Assembly: GCF_022581195.2 (NCBI RefSeq)
Contig: NC_061467.1
Span: 6,510,001-6,574,000, forward strand
Direction: 5' to 3'
Length of the DNA stretch: 64,000 nucleotides
Source: Helicoverpa zea
Taxonomy: Eukaryota > Arthropoda > Insecta > Lepidoptera > Noctuidae
Shown here: positions 44,863-54,018 of the stretch, piece by piece
Numbering within the stretch: the first letter of the stretch is position 1
How the letters are laid out: each line of letters opens with the position of its first letter
Notes under the pieces: generated by a model
Told to the model about the DNA's origin: nothing
The model's input: only the letters and a program-made list of their open reading frames with translations
Databases searched by the model: none
Program-made: the position numbers and the translations under genes

Positions 44863-47249
44863 ATGGATTTTACTTCTGAAGGTATGTATAACATTTAATT
44901 CTTATTGGAATCTTTTTATGTGCCATAGACATTCATAAAATAGACAATCTGTGAATACACAAAAAAAAACATGTATTTTCATTGTTTTTCAATTTATCTG
45001 CCTTGGAAAAGCCATGTATCCTCTTGTATCCGGGCTGAATTTTTTATATGTTTTAGCTGCATGTCTGTGGATGATTATGACATATAATTTATGTAGCACA
45101 CTTGAGTACAACTATTTTATTTTCATTTTTTTCAGAAAAGCTTTACTCTATTAATAAAATAGAGTTTTTCGAAGAGTGGCTTAAACACGAAAAAGACAAA
45201 AGATGTGATCGTCTATTTGAGTTTATTTCAACTAAGTTTAATTTTTCTGTTATCACTGAAGAATGCGAAAGGGAAATTAAGATGAAATTAGCCAGCATTT
45301 CTTCAAAAATTGCAACGAGATGGGTGTCTTCAGGAAAATCAAAAGAACGTTTCCTTAATAAGAATAAGTTGTGGCTGGAAGGCCAGGAGATAGAATTTTG
45401 TGTACGATCGACTCTACCGCAACCTTCTACCTCAACCGCTGAACTTTCTCGGCCCGGAAGGCCTAGAAAAGACTTTGAAGATGCGTCTTTTAAGACCAAA
45501 AAACGTAGAGTTGAAGATTTAGTACAATCGCGAAGTGTTGGGGAACTAATGACTGCCGCAGAGGTAGCTGCACGGTCAACTGGACAAAAAAACGTTGCCA
45601 GAGTTATTAAAGACATTGGTGAAAATCCAGCTTCCGCAAGTGCGTGCTTGAACATTCAACAAACAAGTGCTGTGCAAAGAGATAGACCGCTAAGTAATGA
45701 CGAGGCATTAGCGTATTATATTGATTCCAAATCAACAACTCACTCATACAAACAGACTAGGAAATGGACTATGAAAGTCGGGCATCATGTGTTTCCATCA
45801 TATGAATGCATTGTCAAGGCAAAAAAAGGGTGTTATCCTTCTGAGGAGCACATTGTTGTGACACAATCTCGAGCAGAAATTGAGCTTCAAGCTATTTTGA
45901 ATAAAACAGCAGAACGCTTAATCGAAGCTCAGAGAGAAGTCTTCACAAGTGTGCTTCCAAATATAAGCCCCAATTCATCGTTTACTCTTATAAGTAAATG
46001 GGGGTGTGACGGAAGTTCCGGTCATAGTGCTTAAAAACAGAGATTTGAGAATAGCGAAGACACAGATGAGTTTCTTTTTGTTTATTCGTTTGTTCCCCTG
46101 AGGTTAATTGACGAAGGTAACAACACTATAAGGCAAAATCCTCGTCCATCATCCACGATGTTTTGTCGTCCAATCAAATTCATTTTTGTTAAAGAAACTA
46201 TGGAAATGACGAAAATCGAGACAAATAAGGTTTTGGAACAAATAAACAACTTAGAGCCTACATCTTGTGATCTTGCTGGTTCTGAAATTTCTGTTAAGCA
46301 CAAGTTATTGTTGACAATGACCGATGGAAAAGTGTGCAATGCTTTGACAGAGACTCATTCATCGCAAAAATGCTATATTTGCGGGGCTACTCCCACAATG
46401 ATGAATGATGAAGGAAGGCATTTTGACAGTAATCAGGATAATTTTGGCTTTGGTTTGTCAACATTACATGCTTAGATTCGTTCGTTTGAGTGCTTTTTAC
46501 ACATTAGTTATAAGTTGGATATAAAAAAATGGCAAGCTAGGTCTTCCCAGGAAAAAGCAAGTGTAAAACAACGATCAGACGAAATCAAACAACGATTTAA
46601 GCATGAAATGGGATTAATTGTGGACAAGCCAAAGCCTGGATTTGGTTCCACAAACGATGGAAACACAGCTCGACGTTTTTTTGGGAACCCTGAACTGAGT
46701 GCTCGGATCACAGGATTGGATGTTACAATCATCAAAAACTTTGATGTATTGTTGAGAACATTGTGTTCTGGTTTCGAGATAAATCTTGTTGAATTCAACA
46801 AGCTTTGTCTCGAGACAAGAAGACTTTATCTAAGTCTCTATTCGTGGTACTACATGCCTGCTACTGTGCATAAATTGTTAATTCATAGCACAGAAGTAGT
46901 TAAGACGGCAATAGTTCCAATAGGGCAGCTTTCAGAAGAAGCCCAAGAAGCAATAAATAAAGATTGTCGGAGGTTTAGAGAGCATAACACCAGAAAGTGC
47001 TCTCGACTTGTCACGAATAGAGACTTGCTCAACATGTTGATTATAACATCTGATCCTCTGATCAATAGCCTCCGGGAAGTACCAAAAAAAAAATCGAATA
47101 AATTGTGCGCGGAGGTCTTAAAGCTCATCATAGCTCCCACCATAGAGCCTCGTCCTCAAATTCCATCAAGGCCTCCACAAAATGAGGAAGATTATCTTGT
47201 CTCGGAATCATCGGATTGTGAATCCGATGATTCTGATATTGAGACTTAG
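44863..47249 (+). pseudogene. Transib transposase, RAG1-like, two nonsense codons
   Basis: Exon 1 (44863-44881) encodes MDFTSE plus one base; a 254-bp intron (44882-45135, GTATGT...TTCAG) joins it in phase to exon 2 (45136-47249). The spliced frame would be 710 residues. It carries the DDE-type catalytic acids of RAG1/Transib: D298 in KWGCDGSSGHS, D403 in LLTMTDGKVCN, and a Glu in LSEEAQEA (607-611). Zinc ligands parallel to RAG1 are visible: C419/C422 in CYICGA and H585/H590 in HKLLIH. The reading frame is broken only by TAA at 46032-46034 (codon 306, right after GHSA) and TAG at 46473-46475 (codon 453); there is no indel. The C-terminus is acidic (SESSDCESDDSDIET). As it stands the product would end before the second catalytic Asp, so this copy should be non-autonomous. 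Both stops sit where a related protein would have an aromatic residue, by inference. Confidence 0.92.
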
Positions 47250-47515
47250 TTTTAATGTAAATAGAAAACTTTAAATTAATATTTATATTTTTTGTACATA
47301 ATATGTTAAGTCTAAGGTTGTGTATATATAATTAGTGTTAATATTTATAGCAATTTAGATATTTTTTTCTTTTTTTCTGTTTTCGTGTATTATCATTGTG
47401 TATATATGAAATAAAATATTTAACTACAAATCCAACGCATTTTGTTTTTAAAAAATATGTTATAGTAATACATAATTAACTAATCAATAGGTCTAGTTGC
47501 AAAACCATGAAAAAA

Positions 47516-47555
47516 TATTTTTGTCCACCTGGCTTGTTCTACGCCGGACACTGTG
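47516..47555 (-). promoter_or_regulatory. 3' Transib terminus resembling a recombination signal
   Basis: Read inward on the minus strand: CACAGTG (47555-47549), a 24-bp spacer, then ACAAAAATA (47524-47516), again 7 of 9 to the RSS nonamer consensus. Spacer length equals that of the 5' end, so both ends are of the 23-like type. Confidence 0.8.
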
Positions 47556-47560
47556 GAACG

Positions 47561-50017
47561 GTGAAAATCGAGTTTCAAGTGTTCCGCGTAACGTCAGCAT
47601 ATTGGTCGGGCCACGTACCTCTGTATTATGAAGTCCTATTTTGCAGTGACATTTTTCGTTCAACACTACCCGATTGGATTTTTGAAACGTGTAAATTTGA
47701 TAAAACACAGAACGTGGGGAATGAGTGAGTTATGGATGTTTCAGATTGGGGAACGTTACGCCGGAAACGTAAAAGAGTTCTGTATATCATTTTAAGCCGT
47801 AAACTGGATTGGAAAGCGGGGTTGTTTTGCTTTATTTTTTCCTTGTTTTTGATCTTCCTGACTTGATTTGCATTCTATTATTCTTTTAGAAGTACGCTGT
47901 AAAACTAGCTTCTAGTTTAATCAAGTTTTAGTTTTTGGTTCAGTGGTGTATCCAAGCTTTATTTGTCTATGCCCAGTGAGCTGATTCTATTGGTGACGTG
48001 AATTTTTTTTTTTCATTCACAAACTAAATTAAACGCATACCAAAATCTATTTGATAAATAATGCACACAAACTCCTTATCAACATTCTACATGCTTCTTC
48101 AAAAATAAAAATGGCCACCAAAAGCAAGCACCACGAACGATGACACACACGGAACATCCACATTTTACACTTTTAATCTATAAAATATCGCTGTACAAGA
48201 TAATCTATCAAGCGGTGTGACAACCAGCGCGATATTGTAGCGAAATATAAAATTGCTGGGACGGTCCCGTAGGTAATGGCGGGATGCGTCATCAGAGGTA
48301 AATGCAACGAGGAATTTCCGCGGCGACACACGTGCTCGTCTTGAGCGGCCTTATAATGCTGTGGATGCGATTGTACTTAATAAGCGTATTGTGAAACTGT
48401 TGTGCATGACTGTACAGCTGCGTTTTTTGTTGAAAAAATGTTTTCGTTTGTCTTTATGATAGTGGGTTGTGAATTTATTTTTGTGTTTTAAAATTGTGGT
48501 GAATAGTAAAAATTTATAGAAAGATTTTGTTTTATGCCTTTATTTGAAAATTACATACCTACATAAAATGTTGTCCTTCGTTACGTTGAACTAGTTAAAA
48601 ATACATGGATCAGTGATACATAACAGTAAACTTACCTTGCCGGTCAGTTAGTTAGTTTGCCCAATACATTTACAAAATATATGAAAACAACATATATCTA
48701 AATAAGATGAATTAAAATAAAATGATTTTAAAATAAAATATGCAACACAATAGAATGGCGTCTCCACACCACTTCTATTCTCAACAATGCAACGGTCGCA
48801 GGTAATATATTTGGAATTTTCCAGTGCTATGAAAACGTTACGTGATCTCGAGTGAGGTTTTCGTCTGTAAAACGGGCCAAAACATCCCTATTACCTCAAT
48901 GGCTCCTATTCCGTTTTATGAAATTTAAGCTGTCTTCATATACAATTGTTTACTCTGCAAATTGTAACTCCGCGTCGACAAAGGAAAGTTCTGCGGTTCA
49001 TAGAAACCTGCGACGAGTGCGTACGTGTAAACGCGACATGCTAATTTTGTGCATGTGTGCGTTCTGTTTTAATTAAAACACGTGGAGTTTGAAAAGGTAG
49101 TTTGTCTGTGTGCGTGCGTTTTGCATTTTTGGTTGAGTAGTACTTTATGTGAGGTAGACGCGTCTTGAAACAAAGTTTTGCAAATGTGTTTAACTTTGTG
49201 TGGGTGTGTTGTAACTAATGTTTTATTTAGTAAAGTGAACAAGGCTTTTAGTATTATACTGCCAAAGTTTCGCGTTATGAAAGATGAGTCGGTTCCATTT
49301 TTGGTGTCCTAAAACTAAAAAATCAACAAATTAAACGAACTTTTTACTTTGTTTTTTGAATGACGTATTATTCAATATTTACTTTGCTTTTATGTTATTT
49401 TATATGAATACTTTATTGTTTAACGTTACATGTTCTTTTTTATTCACACTGTGTTGCATTAAAAAAAAAGGCAACAATGATAAACCACCAAACAAATAAA
49501 CAATGTAACAGTATGAATACAAACATTCAAATTTATTTCCACGCATAACTGAAAAGAACTGCTCTTGCCTGCCAGACTCAGTAAATAACGGCCATTAACA
49601 AGCCGACAAATATTTAATAAGACTTAGTACTAAAATAACCATTAATAAACTCCCTTATAGCTTTTAAACATAATTTAAAATGGAGACTTGTGTTTGTTAA
49701 TTTACATTGATCACATAAAATCGCTGTCTATTTTTATTACGTAATAGTTCGGACTAACTTTTCTAATTACATAAGTAATTCAATATTTTAATTGATATAC
49801 AGGGAGTGTCGTTCACAATCACATTAAATCCTATCGCATATACTTTATGATATTCTATGGCGAATTGTAAAAAAATATACTTTATCCATTCAGTGGTTTA
49901 ACCACAGGAGTCATTTTTCGTTGTTATAATATACAAGATCATGTGTAAAGCTAGGAGTATCGAATGTTTTGAACAGTTGACAGCTGTCAGTTTTCAAGGG
50001 AGAATTTCAGTTGTTTG
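47561..50017. other. No recognised gene
   Basis: Mostly AT-rich. A less AT-rich patch near 48220-48360 includes GAGCGGCCTTATAATGCTGT, similar in wording to GGGCGGCCTTACAATGACTG at 7669-7688; this may be a shared repeat. No coding sequence was recognised. Confidence 0.35.
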
Positions 50018-50020
50018 TAA

Positions 50021-50492
50021 AGGTATGATTCCGATCGACGCTGCACGCAGCAGTGTTGCCGCAGCAGTGTTGCCGCAGCAGTGCTGCGCAGCAGTGCTGC
50101 CTGTCGCACTGATTCCGAGCAACGCGGCAGTGTCGCTCTGTTCGTGGTGATGCGTTGTTGTGTATTCGTTAGTTTACTTTGAGTTGACAAGATGTCGATT
50201 GATGACCAACTTTTATTTATACTGTTGCAAGAGGAAGAAGTCTGAGTCAGAGAAATTCATCCTTTTGTTGTCAATTTACGTGTCAACATTCAAGTAGGTA
50301 CTCTTGTCTGTCGCGGCGGCAGAGCGACACTGACGCGCAGCAGTGCTGCCGCTACATTGCTGCCGCGACATTGCTGCCTAGCTCGGAATGTAATCTCATA
50401 TAAGCCAATAGAAATTGTACGGGGACCAGTAGTGTCGCGGCAGCACTGCTGCGGCAACACTGCTGCTTGCTGCGTCGTTCGGAATCATGCCT
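50021..50492 (+). mobile_element. Harbinger-like deletion derivative, CAGCAGTG-rich ends
   Basis: Inverted ends of about 50 bp: the left reads AGGTATGATTCCGATCGACG and the right, read inward, AGGCATGATTCCGAACGACG, continuing through GCAGCAGTGTTGCCGCAGCA on both sides. It is flanked by TAA at 50018-50020 and 50493-50495. The three-base TAA duplication suits PIF/Harbinger. The ends are loaded with further GCAGCAGTG/CACTGCTGC copies that can pair with each other. Length is 472 bp; only a tiny coding remnant is present (50192-50245). Confidence 0.78.
50192..50245 (+). pseudogene. Remnant start of a Harbinger-like ORF
   Basis: Seventeen codons, MSIDDQLLFILLQEEEV, end at TGA. An acidic-hydrophobic-acidic opening is common at the start of insect Harbinger proteins. 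In the shifted frame right after the stop, residues like VREIHPF could echo the next conserved block, suggesting decay by frameshift and deletion. The fragment alone is not functional, and the link rests mainly on its position within a TAA-flanked element. Confidence 0.3.
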
Positions 50493-50495
50493 TAA

Positions 50496-51337
50496 TGACT
50501 GACTTTTATAATGGTGTTCTAATTTTCGCACATTTGTATTCTATTTACTTTGTTTGAAATATTATTTTATTCCACCTCATCAAAGCCAAAAAATCAAAAA
50601 TATAAACATTTCGTAACAAAAAGAAAATCGCTGCCAACCTTTGACCGCTTGCAAGAATATCTTCAAGCTAAGTGGCTAACCCTTCAACCCTAACTACCGT
50701 CTATTTGCATAACAAACAGTTGACACGAGCCCCCTTTCACGTCAATATACAAAACTGCTTCACCGCCATGCCTGTTTAACTGGCCCGCTCAAAGACTGCA
50801 AATTGGGTCCAATCATTCAAAGAGAAAGTCGCATTTGGTTATACAAATTTGACGATATTGAGTGGGTACTACTTTTGTGGCTATGTTTCTTGTTTTATCA
50901 TATTTTATGCCATTGTAAATAAGAGTCTTTATAATAAGAACGATATCGCCTACCTACATATATTTACGTAATTATTACCGATAAAAGGATTAATTAAAAG
51001 GAGCTAGCTCAAATATTTTAAGTCAGATTTAAAGCCACTTATGACCACTATTTCACAATCACATTATTTGAATAGCATGAAGTTTCAAATGATCATAAAA
51101 CGCACTTGTTTTTATATCTAAAAGTTTTTTGCTTTCACAAAAAGAACATCATATACGCACTTCACACGTCTGTGATTATAACTTTCATCTTTTAGAAATT
51201 GTTCTATCTCTAATTTTAAAGGATTATTATTGAAGACAATTTGAATTTAAAATGCATTAGGATACAATGAACTCCACTTCTATATATTAACTTTGTCTGT
51301 TCAAAATTTATAAAATGATTTAATAGTTCGATCACCT
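50496..51337. other. No recognised feature
   Basis: AT-rich DNA between the Harbinger-like element and the R1-clade LINE. No coding sequence or repeat was recognised. Confidence 0.4.
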
Positions 51338-51895
51338 AGTACTACACTTTGCTCCCCACCGAGGGTGTCTCCACGTTGTCGTCGTGGTGGGGCTTGCGTG
51401 CCTCTATGATCCTGGAGCTCTGCCGGTAGAGTCACTCATGCCGGAAAGGTTCAGGGGAGAGGCCAGACGAAGAGGGACCCAGGGAGGGGCCGTTCCTGCC
51501 TAGTCGACGCTCGTGGACCTGGCAAGGATGCGGCCATACCCGCAGAGGTGCAGGCGCACCGAAGCGGCGCTCGTTTGTCTCCTCGTTCAACGAAGAGCAA
51601 ACCGTTCGGCGGGTCTGCTGAGCCGGGATGGCCGGACAGCAGATGGAGGCATGTAGAATGCCGCCGCCGAGGGCTTGGCTTAACCGCCCGGCCCAGAGGA
51701 AGGACACCTCTAAGATAAAAAACCACCTAATCCCAAGTTTCGGGAGCGCGGCGAGGGGATGAATGGCCGTGGGGGACACGGTCGTTAGCGCTCCCACCTG
51801 TTGGGGCCAGCCGCCCCCAACAGTATGTAGGCTTGCCCCGGTATGAGGCCACTGCCGGGGTGGACATCCTTTGCTCTCATGTTCGTGGGATCTAA

Positions 51896-54016
51896 ATGGA
51901 CAAATTTTTAAAACCAAAACCAAAAAACGATGATAGTGTGGGTGAAAAGGTACCACTGGTACATGTGGAGAGCGTGGGCGTATTGTCGGACTCCGACAGT
52001 GACAGCCTATACAGCATGGCGAGCGTAGCTAGCGTCAGCTCGAGTCGTCTGCGCAAGCGCCCGAGAACAGGCGATGATTCAGGGTCGGATTCGGCCCCGA
52101 GTGAAGTAACGGTGCCGGCCAATAGGTCCGGTGCCAAACCAGTTAAAAGGAGAGGCAGGCCAGTTACAACCGGCAAGTATGTCGGTATTGGTCAAGCTCG
52201 GCGAGAGGCTGCGGCGGCCGAGAAGGCCGCAGTAGCCGCCGAAAAACAGATGGAGGATGAGCGGCAGATAGCAGCTCTGACAAAGAAAGTGTCAGAAGCA
52301 AGAGTCACACGACTCATGGAGTCAGCGTCTACCGCTTCTGAACTGATTACAGGAGTCGAGGATCTACCTGCCTCCAATTTAAATCAGAAAATGGTTGACG
52401 CAGTTGCAGCCATAAAACGGGTTGGCTCAATCTCAAAGGGCCTCAATGGTGTGTGCAAGAAGGCACTCAAAGAGGCTGCGGCCTCGATACTAGAAAGCGC
52501 CGAGGTCCTTTTGTCTCGCACTACCACAGAAGAAACAGCATTGCTGCGCATGCAGAATGCGAAATTGGCAGCGCAGATGGACCAGCTGCGCAAGGAACAT
52601 GAGGAGCTCAAAGCGGAGATGGTGTCCTTCCGCCGCGAGCACCTCAGACGGGAGGTAGGCTTACCAGATCTGCAGTCCCAAACCCAATCAATGGCAGATG
52701 AGTCGACATTGACTCGTATAGTGCAGCGGGAGATGGCCAGTCTCAACGCAAGGTTTTCGGTGTTGGAGGGCAGGATATTGCGTCCTCCTCTTGCTGCTAA
52801 CCAACAAAACACACCAGTCGCTTTGCACGCGGCAAAAGCCGCAACACCGCGCGCCGATCATCAGGCACAAGCAGCTGCTGCAAACTCTGGTGTGACTTCC
52901 ACAAAACCAAAGGGTAAGTCAAACAAGACCAAACAGCCGGGTGACACGGTTGCTGCAAAAGTACCGCCAAAGCAAGCCATCCAACCGACTCCAAAGAATA
53001 GCTCGCAACAGGACACGGAATGGACAGTGGTGGGAACCAAAAGCCGAAAAAAGAAGGAGCGCCGCAGTGCCAAACAAAAAGAAAAGGGTACTGAAGCCAA
53101 AAAGCAGGCTACGAGGCTCCGTGCCCCCCGTTCTACGGCTGTAGTAATTACTCTCCAGCCTGGAGCGGTGGAGCGGGGTCTAACTTATGCCGAAGTCCTC
53201 ACAAAAGCGAAGGAAAACATCTCGCTTAGTGACCTTGGCATCTCGGGCATTCGGTGCAAAACAACTGTTACCGGTGCTCGACTACTGAAGATTTCGGGGG
53301 CCACTAGTGGCCCAAGAGCTGACGCCCTAGCTGAAAAAATTAGGGCGTCACTAGGTACGGAAGACGTCAAAGTGTCCAGGCCCACCAAGAGCGCAGACCT
53401 GCGTATCTCGGGCCTGGATGACTCAGTTACCCCGGAAGAAGTCTCTGCTGCGATAGCAAAGGCTGGAAACTGCCCACCAGATCAGATCAAGGTGGGCATG
53501 ATACGAAGAGACTCATCCGGACTTGGAAAAGTCCTAGTCAGCTGTCCTGTAGCTGCGGCTAACAGAGTTAACAATGGAAGGCGACTACTTGTTGGGTGGG
53601 TATCGGCGCAGGTTTCGCTCCAGGCGCCTAAGCCTTACCGGTGCTACCGCTGTCTAGAAGAAGGACACGTGGGCATACAGTGCACCTCGGAGGTCGATCG
53701 CAGCCAACTGTGCTTCCGCTGTGGTCAGCCCCAACACAAAGCTGACTCCTGCACTGCCAATCCGCACTGCGTCCTCTGCGCGGCTCTTGGTAAACCAGCC
53801 GACCATCAGACTGGGGCCAAACGCTGCGCGAGGCCCAAACTCAGGAATGGAGGAACTCCCAGGAGGGCTACTACCACACAGCCGGTTCATCCGCCGGCTA
53901 GTAATAGCCCAGTGGAAACAAGGATGGAAACAAGCAGTCTCTCACAGCCAGCTCAACCACCGGCTGCGGTACTAGATCCACCGAGGACTGAGGAGGTTAT
54001 TATGGACACCCAATAA
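51896..54016 (+). CDS. R1-clade ORF1: gag-like RNA-binding protein
   Basis: The 706-residue protein should coat element RNA and guide the particle. The N-terminal part is Ser/Asp-rich with basic patches (RLRKRPR, VKRRGRP). Residues about 100-260 are helical and charged and could form a coiled coil. A Lys/Gln-rich middle (about 320-410) leads to WTVVGTKSRKKKERR. From about 420, YAEVLTKAKENISLSDLGI and ADLRISGLDDSVTPEEV resemble conserved blocks of R1-clade ORF1. Three CCHC knuckles follow from about 582: CYRCLEEGHVGIQC, CFRCGQPQHKADSC and a longer CVLC...HQTGAKRC. The start is the first ATG after the 5' UTR. The stop TAA shares its last A with the ORF2 ATG. No break is visible. Confidence 0.9.
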   Translation: MDKFLKPKPKNDDSVGEKVPLVHVESVGVLSDSDSDSLYSMASVASVSSSRLRKRPRTGDDSGSDSAPSEVTVPANRSGAKPVKRRGRPVTTGKYVGIGQARREAAAAEKAAVAAEKQMEDERQIAALTKKVSEARVTRLMESASTASELITGVEDLPASNLNQKMVDAVAAIKRVGSISKGLNGVCKKALKEAAASILESAEVLLSRTTTEETALLRMQNAKLAAQMDQLRKEHEELKAEMVSFRREHLRREVGLPDLQSQTQSMADESTLTRIVQREMASLNARFSVLEGRILRPPLAANQQNTPVALHAAKAATPRADHQAQAAAANSGVTSTKPKGKSNKTKQPGDTVAAKVPPKQAIQPTPKNSSQQDTEWTVVGTKSRKKKERRSAKQKEKGTEAKKQATRLRAPRSTAVVITLQPGAVERGLTYAEVLTKAKENISLSDLGISGIRCKTTVTGARLLKISGATSGPRADALAEKIRASLGTEDVKVSRPTKSADLRISGLDDSVTPEEVSAAIAKAGNCPPDQIKVGMIRRDSSGLGKVLVSCPVAAANRVNNGRRLLVGWVSAQVSLQAPKPYRCYRCLEEGHVGIQCTSEVDRSQLCFRCGQPQHKADSCTANPHCVLCAALGKPADHQTGAKRCARPKLRNGGTPRRATTTQPVHPPASNSPVETRMETSSLSQPAQPPAAVLDPPRTEEVIMDTQ

Positions 54017-54018
54017 TG
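54014..54018 (+). promoter_or_regulatory. TAATG stop-start junction of ORF1 and ORF2
   Basis: ORF1 ends in TAA at 54014-54016 and the ORF2 ATG occupies 54016-54018, sharing one A. The same UAAUG arrangement supports translational coupling in the silkworm R1-clade element SART1. No other ATG lies close upstream in the ORF2 frame that would give the complete endonuclease. Confidence 0.85.

Larger units (their letters stand above)
44600..47555 (+). mobile_element. Complete Transib DNA transposon (RAG1-related)
   Basis: The 2,956-bp element starts CACAGTGTCCG and ends in the inverted copy CGGACACTGTG. The inverted repeats match at 35 of the first 38 positions; the three differences are adjacent (positions 12-14). 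It is flanked by 5-bp direct repeats GAACG at 44595-44599 and 47556-47560, the GC-rich 5-bp duplication expected of Transib. Inside lies a gene for a RAG1-like transposase (44863-47249, one intron, two in-frame stops). Transib is the established transposon family from which the RAG1 core and its recombination signals derive. Ends, duplication and transposase all agree, so the assignment is firm. Confidence 0.96.

Noticed and set aside
44863..47249. Domesticated host RAG1-like gene
   Set aside because: Intact transposon ends, a 5-bp duplication and two nonsense codons show a transposon copy and not a host gene under selection.
51432..51956. 174-residue minus-strand frame over the R1-clade LINE 5' UTR
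   Set aside because: GC-rich antisense frame with no recognisable domain, overlapping the sense leader.
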